The notes: generated from the letters alone by a model not told the origin. 64,000 bases of DNA from Panaeolus papilionaceus (GCA_015501605.1 JADNRZ010000006.1:1364001-1428000), one strand, 5' to 3'; counted from the stretch's first letter, positions 48,667 to 62,303 are shown. Made by a program: numbers and translations.

Positions 48667-50143
48667 TTAAATGAGTGTCATTATAATTGTGAATTCTTCA
48701 GTGTAGTCAGGTTGCGCTGAATCTGGTCCGGGGATGATGGCGCGGAAGTCCGACGAGTAAGCATGGACTTGTGGCTGAAGCCATTTGCGATGCGTTACAA
48801 TCTGTTCAACGTCAAAGACGATATGCACCGTGTGTTCGAGCTTCAACTCAAGGTCGAAGTCTCTCGGTAGTCCGTACTTCGAAAATAATTGAGCCCACTT
48901 TCGTCCAAATCGCCATTCTACGACATCTGGTGAAAAAGAGGAGATGCTGATGGTTGGCTTACTTCGCACTCTGAAACGAAATCCACGTTCAACAAGCTCG
49001 TCAGCATTCCTTGGTAGAGTCTCCATAATCCGAATAGGTGAAGCCTCGTCTTCCTCGTGTCTTGAATGATATTTAATTTGAAAGTAGACCGCGAGCCGCA
49101 GGAGATGCGAGAGCGATGGCGAACAGACAGTTGGACATGTTTGGTGGCTCTTTGGTGACGAGGGTCAAACTTGCATGATAAAATTTGTTTTCAATCCACT
49201 TAGGATTGGAGCGGCCATAAAACCTATGATACTTTGTTGCATAGCCCGCGTGCCCTTGTTCATCATCAGATGGTACACGAACCTTGGGGGTTGGCACTTC
49301 AACATGCGGGCGTCGGACGTTCATATCCTCTATCAGGTCGTGCGTTACAGCTGGAAAACTTGAACCTGCTGGAAGTAAACCCTTGTGTTCCTGTTTAAGA
49401 CGGCGGAGGGTTGATAAAAAGGCGAATTAACGGAACTGCCAGGACAGAGCAAAAAGGATAGGATTACATTTTCACCTTGCACACGGAAGGTGCTTGCGGT
49501 GTCGATCCAGAGATGAACAACTCTTTGGTGTGAGTCCTGGGATAAATCAATATTTTTCGTTTCTAGTAGTGAACCAAATTTGGAAAACCAGGGTATGAAT
49601 GAGTTGGCCAAACGTATGCACTCATCCAAACAAGGATAGATGTTGGAAGACAGAGCTTGAACAGAAACGTAGCCGATAATCGCTTCCCTCATGTATCAGA
49701 AATACGGGCAACGCAAATAATATCTATGCTCATGGTTTTCGGTGTCATTCTTCGCGGACGAGATTTACAAAGTAGTCGCGCCAAGGTCGCGTATAGCTGG
49801 CCCGAACATCTAAAAATGCTTCGTGTTAGCCCCGCAAAATGGGATATAGCCTGCTCACCGTTTCTAGCGATGTTTTTACCTCGCTATAAACCCTACAAGC
49901 ATCAACAATACTTTCATAGCCAAAGATGAGTGTTTCCATTATTGTCGTGAAACTCTCGAGTTTGTAAGAGGATAAGTGACTGTCCCAATAATGCATCAAT
50001 CTGTCGACCTTGCGGGCGGCAGATGATGCATCGTAAAAGACCCTGTAGCTACGAGAAACGGCCTGAAGAAAGCTTGACAGCTGTACCTTTAGTTGCCTGG
50101 CAAACAATAAACTGAAATACTCAATTAGGATTGGTGCTCGCAA
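48667..50143 (-). pseudogene. Unknown partner gene X, copy II (frameshifted)
   Basis: Parallel to copy I: helical part (M-E-T-L-I-F-G-Y-E-S-I-V-D-A-C-R-V-Y), middle domain (L-L-E-T-K-N-I-D-L-S-Q-D, then V-I-L-S-F-L-L) and end domain (W-R-F-G-R-K-W-A-Q-L-F-S-K-Y-G-L-P-R-D-F-D). Here the last exon is full length, ending E-F-T-I-I-M-T-L-I at 48,667. In the middle, near 49,390-49,420, the frame used before (S-P-F-Y-Q-P) and the one used after (R-R-L-K-Q-E-H-K-G) differ by one base, where copy I reads straight through. The 5' exon does not resemble that of copy I. So each copy is broken, but at a different place. It lies downstream of GTPase II on the same strand. Confidence 0.55.
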
Positions 50144-50564
50144 TAAGCGTCAATCACAACTTGTATGTGTGATAAATCATCGATATCTTTATTGGTGCAC
50201 CATGAGGGCCTACGATTGCCTCAGAGAACATGATCCAGTGAAAACAATAGCAAAGGGGTGTAGGAATAAAGTATTTTGCAGGTTTAGGTCTGCCTTGAGG
50301 CTGTCAATACATCGAGGCGCTGTTGGCAGTCCGGGTAGGTCAGAGTTCTGGTCAACAAGTCGTCCATCTTGAAGTTCGAATCGCCTCCATGTGGGGAATT
50401 CCCACACACGTCATGTTGGTCAAGAAGGCAATTCCCTTGAATTCATGAATAACAGTATGTCCTCTCAACTCAAACCATACTCAGGACTAAAGCCACAATT
50501 AATTGTGATAAATTCATCTACGAAATATTGCAGTGTATACAAATAGAGAGAATGTCGGGATGAT

Positions 50565-52023
50565 TTAACCTTTGTTGCGGGATTTGAAACGAAACAGGTA
50601 GTTCGCCTTCTGCCTCGTTTTGTCGTACATTGTTCGTAGCTTGCTTCTGCGGGTGCTGATTGGGGGTTGGGATTCAGGTTGGGATTCAGGAAACAGGTAA
50701 TGGAATGAAACAAAGCTGGACGTCCCCTCTATGTTCAGGTGTTCGACATCTGCTACAAAACCAGGTGGCGGTGGGCCAAAGTCCTCCACTTCCCTTAATG
50801 CACCTCGAAGGTCTCCCTCTACCTCTGCCTTGTCCTGCAAGAATATATCCCTAAGGATCGCATTTTTCTGGGTTGAAGGCTGGATCAGATCCTGCTCGAT
50901 ATACTGCAGGCTGCTTTGGAGTTGTGAAACTCGATCGAGAAGGTTTTTGTAAAGGGGGGTCGCATAGGGTGCTGTGCGTAAGCTTTTTCTGTGTGCGTTC
51001 CTCTCGAAGTTCGATGCGGTATAAGACCATGTCGCCATAGAATTGTCCAGAATACCCAAAGCTGAGGATTTGGAATTGGCAAACTTCACGATGCGAGCTC
51101 CTTGGTCTATGAACTCCTATCCGACATGTTAGAATGCTCTCGGAAGATGGGCGTGTAGCCAAACGGGCGAAAGCCACTTACCTTCCAATGCTGATCTTGC
51201 AACTGTTGGTAACGTTTTTCAGCCTTAATTTTCTGTCCTTCATTCCAAAGCAGATCCCACATCGTAGTTACGACAGTGATATTTTCCGCGGTGTTCTCAC
51301 TGGTCAATGCCTTGAACAGGTCAAGATTTCGTCCCTTGCTCCCTGACATCCTGGTATCTGTAATCCTGTCGAAGTACAGGACTCGGTCGAAGCCTGATTT
51401 CTCTCTACAAAACATTTCATTTTGACGGTTCATTTAGAAAGCATGTAACATACCGGTCAGCTAGCCACGCTTGTACCATTTTGAGGATCTTCATTTCAGA
51501 TATTTTTCGATCTGCGAAGCCAGGTGTGTCGATCAAGTATATGTGACCCTCATCATCGACATCCTCTACGTTGACCACACGGTATGTCGTAATGTCTCTT
51601 GTTACGCTTTCCAACTGATCTTTCGAGATGTCTAGAGATTCGTCACCAGACAGGCATTCAATGAACTAGGGAGTTGATTCCCTAATGTATTAGTACGAGT
51701 ATGTCGGAAAGAAGACAGGGCTTACATTGCTCTTCCCTACTCCTGTAGATCCCAGAAGCCTGAAAGAAAGCAGTCAGAAAGATGCGCTGAGGATCAATTA
51801 AAGAGAACGCGCACAGGATTGTGTAGCTGTCATAATTCGCGGCGCCGTCATCGTCATCTGGAACACGCTCAACTGAAACGTCGCCTGTGACCTTGATTTC
51901 CTTATACACATCATCGACATCTTTTGAAGTTATTGATGACGCGCCAGTCAGCTCTCGTAGCAATTGAAGGTTCTCTGTGGCTTTTCCATCGCCATCAGAG
52001 ACATCCAACACTGGGTGTGCCAT
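50565..52023 (-). CDS. AIG1-like P-loop GTPase, paralogue II
   Basis: Same exon plan as paralogue I. The start at 52,023 (MAHPVLDVSDGDG) is preferred, although the frame stays open another 67 codons upstream. P-loop: L-L-G-S-T-G-V-G-K-S-N, in a tiny exon as in paralogue I. Next exon: F-I-E-C-L-S-G-D-E-S-L. G3: L-I-D-T-P-G-F-A-D-R-K-I-S-E-M-K. G4-like: V-V-T-T-M-W-D-L-L. The helical C-terminus carries D-K-A-E-V-E-G-D-L-R and a basic end (F-R-F-K-S-R-N-K-G). All frames are intact, so the GTPase survives while its neighbour gene X is damaged. Likely role: nucleotide-dependent switch or polymerising GTPase; partner unknown. Confidence 0.8.
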
Positions 52024-52522
52024 ATTGGAAGCGCAGCACAGGCAGTTGGCTGCATGACCAACAGAAAGTACACACGGTGACATTCGTCGGGGTTCACGGA
52101 GATTGCTTATCAGGTTATTTATTATTAGAAAGTCATAACGATACTGTGCCCATCCCGATGGTGCTGCAAAAGTGTACCTCTCGCACGAATAGACAACACA
52201 ACACAGCAAATAAAATGCCAGCATGAGAAGGAAGTGGACTTGACATGCAGTCGGTATGGTGGCATACTTGACAGTGAGGTCAGCTGCTCAACCAAAGTGG
52301 CAAAGCGTCACATTACTTGCAAGCTGAAAGCATCGTCCACCTGGCTTGGGGAATAAGTACGGGTGGTTAAATTAGCAATTGCTGAGACAAAACAAGAAGC
52401 GCTTGGGTATCATAGGGGGAACATCAATGCGAGTAATGAAATTGAAAGAAGTAATAACGAGTTCGAAGCACTGTATCGGAAAATGGATGAGATAATGCTG
52501 TAAATCCCGGCGAAAACTAAAC
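52024..52522. other. Intergenic region between GTPase II and GH16 gene
   Basis: About 500 bases with no convincing gene. It contains the promoter of GTPase II and the 3' end of the GH16-like gene. Confidence 0.4.
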
Positions 52523-53989
52523 TCACGTCGTGCTTAGTGCGCCGCCAGACGGCAGCTGAGTGGTGTCAGAGCCTGGTGTGGTCCGTAGTGAATTATCTCC
52601 CTGTGGAGAACTGGGGGTAGGGAAGGCGGTGGAAGGCGTCTGCGATAATGCGCTGGAGGGTGTAGATGTTCTTGAAACCGGCGATATTGTTGCAGTTCTT
52701 GGTGTCGTCGCGGCTGGTGTTCCCTGCGATTCAACCTCAGTATGACAAACTATAAAATGAGTGATTAATCGCCTTACTGGACACGACGTAACACTGTCCG
52801 AATAGCCTGTGAAGATGTCTATTGAGCGAATCTGGGTGACAGAGTCTGCTTGAGGGGGCCATTAGACCAGCATGGGTCGCCACTGCTCCAGGCATTCCAT
52901 ATCCATCTGCCTGCTTCTGTTGGTATCTGGTATTCGCAAAAAATCAGTCAGGGTGTCGAGAGAACAATACAGGAACACACATTGGTAGTGAGGGTTGCTC
53001 GTAGCTCCCCGTCAATGTAAAATGTCGTCGCATTCGAGCTCCACTCAGGCGGTGCTGGCGTTACAGTATTGCATACCATCTAAGGCATGGAACTTACATC
53101 TACACGATATTCTGAAATGATTTGGGGCACAATGTTAGTAGGCTCGATGACGTAGTTACAAAAAAGGCATCATACCATGGAAGTCGTCAGCAGGATCAAA
53201 CGAAAGCAGGATCGGCTGGGAAGTAGAGGTTTGCCCGGCAACAAGGGGCTGTACAACAGGATGGTCAATTGAAGTCTCGCACAAAAGATATATATGACGC
53301 CGACCTGATTTACAGCCCATATACCTGCAGGTACACATGGCGTTGAGGTGGTGATTGTGCTAGTCAAAATTTCCAAATCGATTTCCTGGTTATCATTTAC
53401 TGCAGAGGTGTTGGTCAGTCCAGAAGGAGCACTGAGCACATCGATATACATACGGAAGAAGAAGTTCCCCTGGACAACTCCAGGAGTCCGGCTTGACTTT
53501 AGCACAGTTCGGACAGAGGCATACTTGAATGTATCCTCGGTGAGTACTTCTGCACTGTACACCGTCCCATCCGTCTCCGAATACGCGTTAACGTGTAGGT
53601 CCAATGTACCCTGCCCAAGCTTGACGTTTTCTCGTCGGAAATCACGCGTGACTGGGCGACTAGGGACTGGGTAATTGCTGACACCTAAACCGTATGATCT
53701 AAGTTGAAAAGTCAATCGGTTACCACACAACGTATTATCATGGAACGCACCGGAGGGATGCAGCAGCGTCATCTCCTGCATTCACAGTTGAGAAATCCAT
53801 TGTCCTTCGTTCTGTCAATCCTCCTGGCATACCAGGCAAGGCGAGGAGACAGTTACCCCTCGCTTGTCGAGAAGATAGCAACGAATCGAGGATGTCGCCA
53901 AGGGCGTGACTCGGTGCATGAAGAAGGAATGCAAGGGAGAATATGTAGACAGAATAAATGCTTCCTCTGAAAGATTGCATGGCCGTCAA
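52523..53989 (-). CDS. Secreted GH16-like beta-glucanase-fold protein
   Basis: Multi-exon gene from 53,989 (or the ATG at 53,980). It opens with a signal peptide (VYIFSLAFLLHAPSHA). Then come R-S-Y-G-L-G-V-S-N-Y and T-L-D-L-H-V-N, followed by the catalytic motif N-Q-E-I-D-L-E-I-L, the E-x-D-x-E form of glycoside hydrolase family 16. Later marks are D-P-A-D-D-F-H-E-Y-R-V-D, W-S-S-N-A-T-T-F-Y-I-D-G-E and W-I-W-N-A-W-S-S-G-D. The C-terminus is a Ser/Thr/Pro-rich tail. Such proteins usually act on beta-1,3/1,6-glucan or transfer glucan in the fungal wall. Several introns are short, and one donor (GTCGGC after A-V-N-Q) is non-standard. The exact end is uncertain, because GTGAGT overlaps the stop at 52,523 and a further exon could follow. 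Confidence 0.78.
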
Positions 53990-56900
53990 GGTGGGGAACT
54001 AACAATTTCAAAAGGCTATTAAGGTCGTTGACTATGACTGGGCATCCAGGCTCTATCAGCACCATCAATGCAATTAAGCAAACGGATGATCTCACCATAG
54101 GACGAGAGAGGGATGGTGGAGTCTACACGAAGTATATTTCTCCTGGCAAGATGCAACTCTCCAGTTACGAGTCTTTACGGAGTAAAGGGAGTTCTTAGGG
54201 AGAACTGTCCAAAAACCCTGAAAAGCCTTGCCCGGTATCCATTTAGAAAGTTGCCGGTCTTGCCTCGGTTCGCAAGATATGATATCATGACATCACTTCC
54301 CAGTTCTGCTTCCTGCACACGTAGGCCTGCATAGCACACTATTCTACCCTATACAAAGCACCATTTTGTTTCATATTAATCAATATAAACAAAGGTATTT
54401 TACCTCGACTGAGCTTCGGATTTGTTCCGCCAGACAGTCAGACTGGGTCAGACTGAGTCACTTGATTTTCGAGCCTTATTCATGTCTGCCCTTGATGATA
54501 GACTGATGTGATATGAGCAGATATCTGACTGCACACCCAGGCCAACAGCTGCATAGATGTATTCAAACGGTAATTGAATGCTGATGTTGAGCACTGCATG
54601 CGAGACTCTATCTCATCAAAAAAGAGTTAAATCAATAGCATATGGGCAATCTGAAAATGCAAAACGGCCCGCTGCCGTGAAAGCAAGGGGACCTTGCACA
54701 GCAGTATACTCAGACTGGCTCTGCGCCACGATAAATTCTATGGCTTTGCACGGTTTTCCACTGGACAGCATGGCAATGAATTGCTCAATAATCAACTTAT
54801 AAAGCAATTAAATTAAATAGAATAGAATATCTGTTCCACAACAACCTTACATCAGATAGGAGCCCATACTATCTTTCATTTGAACAGCCAGTAATGACCA
54901 ATTGCGACAGCTGGGACCTCTTGTCGTGTTTTTATGACAACACAACACAGCACAGCACACATTAAGGAAGCAACATATGTTGCATCAAGTACTGAAATTT
55001 CACTGGGGTACCTAGGTACAAATACTCGAGTATTTATACTATTCCGCAAGTACCTTAAGTAATACTAGCACAATATGAGTCCTACTTATGGGGATACTAA
55101 AGCTGTGGTTGAGCTAAGGGATCGAGGTGAGTAGAGATAAGGAATATCAAGAATTACGGGTACTATAGATGGAGGTAGCGACTCAGATGGCGGAGTGTTG
55201 AGGCGGGGACTGCCGGGGTGCGAATGTTACACCAATCAGACTCTATCTGACTCAAATATATGTATGTACTCGAAACTTGAATCAAAACGGAAACCGTTTC
55301 AAGATTTCCAACCCCATATCCAGCACAGTAATTTAATGTCACTGCAGGGCTGACTCTCTCTAGGGCGTTTTACGGTTATCGTCTGATGGTCGCACCCCAA
55401 GCTCAAAGAAAACAAGATGGAAAGACTCGTGTGCCGTGCCGCTTTGGCAGCGGCCCTTTACCCAAGTCAATACAGAGCAGCGGGTGATAACCATCTGGTA
55501 ATCAAGTTACGGTGCTGTGCATGGCAACCTCGCGCGACCAACGCGCGACCTCAGTAGTTCTTGGTGTTAGCTCTTTAATGTCCCTTTTGATTGTTTCACC
55601 TCGATATAAGGCTAAACTGAAGGTTCGAATATTCAAATTTCGGGTTGTTGAGGGCTCATGATTGGGTCTGTTCAAGGGCAACAAGGTGTAGATTGCAAGG
55701 TTGAGCATTGACCTGGAGCGTGAGAATATACTCCAGGAACGATCATGCAGTGTGTCTGCCGACGCATCAACGACGCATTTCAATTTGTCGCCAGGCAGAG
55801 TGCCTCAGAATTCCTTCAAATTGACCTATTCAACAAACAAAATAAAATAAAAGGAATAGGCTGGTTAAACATGACGAAATTTCTCAGCCAAAAGCTTTGA
55901 TTAGCTACCAATATTTCAATCTCATAGGATCTTCAAATAAGCCTGCTCTCGACACCACAGGCTCAAGCAGTGGCACACCAGAATTCTTCTCCTCAGATGG
56001 AATCTGGATAGGGCGTTGACGATGTCTATGTTCCGGGACGGATCGAAGCCAATGTGTGTACTGGTTTGACCCCTATCTAACTTGCTGACAGTGACGATGG
56101 CAGCACAGATGCTACGGCGGATCCGACGAGATATGATTGTTGAGAATTGAGCTTCGATGAATTCGAAGTCTACTGGAAGAATCAAAAAAAAAAAAAAAAG
56201 ACATCTCCTTTGTTTAATTAGGACGCGTATACTGGTTTTCAGTGCCTACTACCAACTTTATTGGTCCCGCGTAAAGGCGTGTATACAAGTTTTATGTGGG
56301 ATCGATCTGGTACACCCCGAAAGAAGCGTTTCAGTCAAACCTCGAAGGGGGGGATCTTGACAACAGCAACAGGATGCGTCCCGAACTTCAAGGCCCCGCA
56401 TCGCAACAAAATGAGTACCAAAGTTACAGAATGAACCTTTGGCGGAGGTTTAAAAAGTTTTAAATAAAGTAAAACTCGATAGAATATCGAGATTAGTTAA
56501 AAGTCATACGGCTCAGCGCCGAACCACGCTATAGTACCAGATGAGCACCGACCCAGCTGACACCCCTATCCCCGGGCTCCCAACGCGCCTCATGCGCCTC
56601 CCCTCCCAACCATACGCATCAGCCGATATAATTGCTTCTCAAGTCGTTGGAAGCGCAACAGCAGCTTCAGCTATTTATCCTCGCAGAAGAGAATTTGCAG
56701 AAGACTTAACCGGGCTTCGAAGAAGAGCGCATCAAGGCTTCGACGACTCGGAGACTTGAAGAAGCTGGGGGAGAGCGTGAGTGCTGAGCTCCGGGCCCGA
56801 GTCTGGATGGGGCCGAGGGCGGTGGACTATATGCAGGTTAGGTCTCGTGGGCGTTGTGATGTTGGGTTGAGAGGTGCAGTATTAAGAGGTGTAAAATGCG

Positions 56901-57180
56901 ATAGCTACGCCAACTGCGACAGGTATGAAGCAGTAAATAGTATTAATCTTTGGCTGACGGAGGTTAGTGTATTTGTAGTTACGCCATCCATGTAATTTGT
57001 ATCTAAGGGAAGCTGAGCCTCCATCATTGGTTGGACTAATAATAGAGGTGGCTCCGAGGTTGACATCGAACAATTACTGTGCTGAAGCTCGGTGTAGGAA
57101 CAACCATATTGATAGAGTTCATTTCTACGTTAAATAAGCGCCGTTGTGATGTGAGTATACTCATTTTGCCAACCACAATG
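53990..57180. other. Gene-poor region
   Basis: About 3.2 kb with only short frames on either strand. A poly-A run (16 A, about 56,185-56,200) and a short purine tract (cctcgaagggggggatc, about 56,340-56,355) could be retroelement debris, but no coding remnant or matching terminal repeat supports that. A 72-codon plus-strand frame at 56,541 starts MSTDPADTPIPGLP and has no relatives I know. Confidence 0.4.
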
Positions 57181-60100
57181 TTAGGATAGATGGCGAGATG
57201 CGTTGATGAGCGGCGCGCCCATCTACCTCCGTTTTCGCGATTTTGGACTATTTTAGCGACTCGCCGCTCACGCGCCTATGCACGGCATCAGCATCGCGCT
57301 CACACACGCACGCTATCACGCCCACACTACCTACCACTTGTAAATTTTCATACCTTCTTTTCATTCATTTATTCAAAAACCATTGTTCCATCTTTCGTTT
57401 CTTTGTTTCCTATGTCAACCTCCATAATTATTCAATCGTTTTCTCATGTGATAGATGCACAGCTGTAGTTACAATATCTTTGTATCCTAGCTTACCTCGA
57501 AAAATCAGATCATTCTTACTGCCCACATTTCGTGTCTAGGCTTGGTTTCACCCTCGTTTCGTCGTAGCAGTCATACCAGCCGTCGTCTGGTTCGTTTCCT
57601 ATCGTATTTCGTCGTCTCTTCGTCTCTCAGCGTCGCCAGCCGTGTTTCTTGCTTATTCTTCGTCTCCTCGTCCTCCTACGTAGCCACCGTCGTTGGCTTT
57701 CGTTCCTAGTCGCCGCCGTCGTCGGTTTCTGTCTTTATATCTCTTCGTTTCGTCTCTCAGTGTCGCCGTCGTCGACCTGAACCTCTCTCCATCGCCCTCA
57801 GCATTCCTCTTCAAACCTCAGCTCTCCGGACCCCACGGATTTGTACACGAGCGCTCTTTCTCATCACTCACCTCACTCACCAACGCCCTCATCCTCACAC
57901 TTCGACTCACCATCCCATTTCTCATTTGTTTTCATTCCCCATTCGTCCTCCCACTGTAGCGCTCATCATCAGCGTTCTCAAGCATTAGATGTGATTTTAC
58001 TACTACGCATACTTAGCTTGGTGCTAGCTCATCGATGCAATCCCATCATCGCCCAATTGCATGTTAGCAAAGATCTTCGAAGACAGTACTCACACACCCA
58101 CTCAAGTAAAACAAGCTTTAACCTCTATCTTTTTTCGTTTTCGTAAGCACTAAGCAGCTTACACCAACTATCGCCGACTGATTCTGCATAGAGTCAACCT
58201 CATAATCTCATTTTAACATTTACCTTTCACTTCATTTGTTTATCATCTTCATTTACTGGTTGACCCGTTCATATACATACGATAGTTTGACCCTGATTCC
58301 TGATTCTGTTGCGCGCCGAATTGGGCCGTTCTCGAATGGCCAAAAAAGAAAGAAAGAAAAAGAGGAAGGGTGGTGATGAGGTAACAGGTGTGAGGTAATG
58401 CTAGGTATGTGTGGTCTGCAACGTCGACGGCGAGTGTGGTTCGTATGTAAGGTATAAGAATTGTAATACGTTTGTGTAATGCCAATGGCGCTGGAGACCG
58501 TGGTACGTGATTCGGACCGGAAACTGAAGGGAGGATGTCCTGAATGCCCCTTGGAGTGTTACAGTTCAAGAGCTCTTCGAAGCGTTTCCTGTTCTAATTA
58601 TATTCACGTGAAGGTCGGTGGAGGTACACCCCCGTCTTCATGACCTGCCTACACGGCGATAGAATCAGTAGCAAGGGATCGACGGGATTGTCAGATGCCT
58701 CTGTAGACTGTCGAAGCGCGAGCGGTTCTCAGTCTTAGCTATATCTGAAAGTGCAGGGTTATAGCTGACCCTACCCGACCTCAGAAGACTGCATTTGAAT
58801 CAAAGCTCGGAGCTATGCGGCCTCGAACGCGTCGTAGTTCAAACGGTCGGAATTGAAGGATGTAAAAGTGGTTCTGGAGCTCTGGACACGACGGGACCGC
58901 CTAGAATAACACGTGGAATAGCGTCTTCTGTGTTCTTTGACCCGGTGGGCTTTGAAATCAGAAGAACATGAATGTGTTATCAGTCCTATGAAATGAATTG
59001 CTGGAACGATGTTCGAGAATCGTGGTGTAAAGGGCGATCCAGAAGCATGGGTGCTCGTATATCTTCTTTAAGTGCAGGGAAGTTGAGGCGGTCGAGAGAG
59101 TTCACCGAGGCTTCGTTGTCGTGATCATTTGCGAGGAACGTAAAGAATCAGGTAATACGGGGAGTGTGTCTAAAGACGATAGGCTAGTATTAATGAGCTG
59201 CACAGTGTCCAGGCTCTCGAGAGGTGCATGATCTAGGCGTTACAGTATATTGTCAGTCACTCTTCAACGGCTTCGAGTTAACCCTTCGCTTGTTCTTTTT
59301 TAACATGTGGACATGTACATGCGTAGCGAGTTGGCGTGCACCCATGCACATTGCTACGTTCACAGATGAACTTAATGTGGGTGGATCTGATGCGGGGCAG
59401 CGTTGACCTGGATTATCTCACCAATTAAGTAAATGTGTTCATACGCCGCTCAAAGAGCGCCCGAGTGCCAGTGAGCCTATGTAAGGGGCCAGGTCGAGAT
59501 GAGGTTACGTAGCACGCGGGGTTTGAGTGAATATGTTCAAGTAGAATTATTTAGCACGGTTAACATTGTAGGGTGCTTATATATAGTGCCATGTTGTGGT
59601 ACGACAAGGTCTGTACTAGTATGCTGGCAATCGTCATCGTATGGTATAAATTGAACTAATTAGTGGCAACACGATACACGGGGTTTTCCATGTCTGACTC
59701 ACGCCTTGACTTGTGATTACGAGGCACCCTTGGGACTCGTTCTTATCATCCCGATTTTTGTGCAGCTTTTCCCCATTGCATGCTTGTGTTTGGCAATGGT
59801 GGCTATTCCTTCTGCCACTGGTGGTAATTATAAGCACTTGGTATTATGAGGTGGATTCAGGTGCCTTGCTACGAGTATACTCGGTCTATCATTGTCATGT
59901 AATTACTTAGCTCGTTAACAACGACGCTTAATAAGTACACTAGTCGTCCTACCCCATGCTTGGTGCTAAGATAGTGAGATGATAAGATATCGAGTCGGTG
60001 AAATAGGGGCGTGTGCTTCTAATTAGTGGCACTGTCGTTGACGTTGACGTCGACATATCGAGCCGATGACATCGTTGAGTTGGTCGGTGGATGAAATATG

Positions 60101-61722
60101 GGATTTGAGGGGTTGTGAGCGCACTGATGTGCGCGCGACGTCTTCAGGTGCGTAAACTAATCACACTGATGACCGGAGTGAGGTCAACGTCGCAAGAGTC
60201 GCTCTGAGGGTGCGTGTAGGTGTTTCCGTAGTTGACTAGGCCTTCGTAGCGATAGAATAAACAGATATTTGAAGCAGACGACGCTTCCTAGGACTGATAT
60301 ATGAGACTAAAACTTAGAGGTTCGAAATGTGGGCATAAAAGTAGCTTCTGTATTTTTACGAGGCCCCATAGACTATGTACAAATGTGCTACGGAGCTAAA
60401 CTACCAACTAAGGGGGTTCGAAACGAAACAAGAAAGCGCTGAGGCGCAGCAGGAAAGGGTTCAAAACAAAAGGAATGACTTGAAATGGGTGAAATGAGGG
60501 GGTGAAGTGAGGGGATATGGGAGTTGGAATAAGAAAAGAGGGTAAAGGTTGAAGAAATTGATGAAATAAACGGACTTAACGCCCGTACGCATCATGGGGT
60601 GCGCTGGTTGTAAGGTACCATGGTCGGGGCTATCCCGTTTGGTATTGTGGCGGCTGATAGTAATGGAAACGAGCGACGCTCGTAGTGATAAAGTCGCGCC
60701 ATGAGTTGGTGACGAAGCCGTGATAACCGGGATGGGAAAGCGTCGTGATTAGGAGCGCGTGCGTGCGTGCATATTGGCGAAAATGCGAAATTGATGGGTT
60801 ACGGGTGCAGGTGAGCGCGCTGCTCATCATATCCTCCTGACTGAAATGCTGACTGTCCGCAGTCAGTCGTTCTCGAGGTCGAGTGGTAGGTGCGGATTTA
60901 CGATGTGATGATGGTGGTAATGAGTGATGTCGAGGATACGAAAGGAAAGAGCATGTGTGGTGGTGAATGTGCATACCCGATGGTGGACGCGTTGAGTCGT
61001 TTACCCGAAATAGAAGGTATGATGCAATAACGGTCAACTTCTTCAATGTTGGACGGTCAATGACATCATTGGATACGAAGAAAAAGAAAAGAAGAAAAAT
61101 TGGGTGACGGAGTAAAAGGACGGAATGATATATGAGTGAGTGAGTGAATGGAAGAGAGGAATGAAATAAACGAGGGAATAAGTTGCGACTCGCGAGAGAA
61201 TAGAGTCGAGTTGTGATAGTACAACGAATAAGTATGAAGGAACAATAAATAAAGTGTAATAGCGCCAAGGCGACGCACTTGCAAGGGACTATGAATTTAA
61301 ATGTAAATGGTAAGTTTCGAGGTGTAATTGGAAGTGATGTTGACCGAAATTTTGGGATTGTGATAGGCGGCGGAATGTGGGGATGTGAAGTGTAAAATAG
61401 CAAGGCATAATGAAACATAATTGAACAAGTGACGAGTAAAGGGAACGGAGGGGGAATAAATCGGGGATAAAACGAATACGTGGCTTCAAACGAGTGACTA
61501 ATTTGAGTGAACAGAAATAACGAACGACAAGGGAACATGGTAATGATATGAAAGGAATGGTGATGATAAATGTTGAAAAGAGCGACGAAATGTCGGCGAA
61601 AATAGAGATAGTAGTTTAAAATGGTGTATAAAGTGACGAAGATATGAAGTAAAATAAGAAAAATGATTAAGAAGATCAAAACATACGACGCCTCCTCCTC
61701 CTGACTGAAATTTCGACTGTCC
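57181..61722. other. Gene-poor region with strand-skewed sequence next to the retroelement
   Basis: About 4.5 kb without a supported gene. The plus strand is pyrimidine-rich at 57,190-58,250 (many cgtcgt and ctctc units near 57,550-57,780) and purine-rich at 60,400-61,680. The string tcctcctgactgaaat followed by gactgtcc and cagtc occurs near 60,828-60,870 and again near 61,693-61,735, so some duplication is present. Part of this stretch may be the 3' long terminal repeat of the Ty3-type element read leftward, but its boundaries cannot be set because the other terminal repeat is outside the window. Confidence 0.4.
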
Positions 61723-62303
61723 TCAGTCGGGTTGAGGCAAAGCTTCGTCTTTATCATCCAGGAACTCGTCCTCTGGGTCTTCTTCAACTGATTCTTCGAG
61801 TTCACGAAGGCGCTTAAGCGAAACGTCGAGTAATTCTTCGAGAGGCGGGAGAGGGATGGATTCTCGAGGGAAATAAGGAATGACACGATATGCGGCGACT
61901 GGGCGATCGAGAAGGGTGCCATCGAGTTCACAGATGATATAAGCGCCGCCTCGATTGCGTGAAATGACGATTAATGGTCCTAAATAGCGAGCGCGCATCT
62001 TGCGATTGAGAGATTTCTCGATGGCGGTGTTGCGGATAAGGACGAGGTTGCCGAGTACGAAGTTGAAGTCACGGATAGTATGAGCGTGGTCAATCTCGAA
62101 TTGACGCGCGGCTTTGAGTCGAGCTTCGAAGACGTTGGAATGGAGAAGGGAGAGATGCTCACGTCGCTTTTGAAGAGCAATAGCTCGACGAGCGATGAGA
62201 TCGGTGGTTGAAAGAACGGAATCGGGAGGCGGAAGGAGGTAATTAGCCTCTGCTTTGATATACTTTGCATCAACCTCAACGATGAGGTTTCGAAGCCCAA
62301 TAA

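Noticed and set aside
56340..56760. Retroelement end with purine tract and small frame MSTDPADTP
   Set aside because: No matching terminal repeat, target duplication or polyprotein remnant could be found around it.
60630..61931. 433-codon minus-strand frame near the retroelement
   Set aside because: It overlaps the real end of the Ty3 polyprotein in another frame and is a low-complexity pyrimidine-strand artefact.
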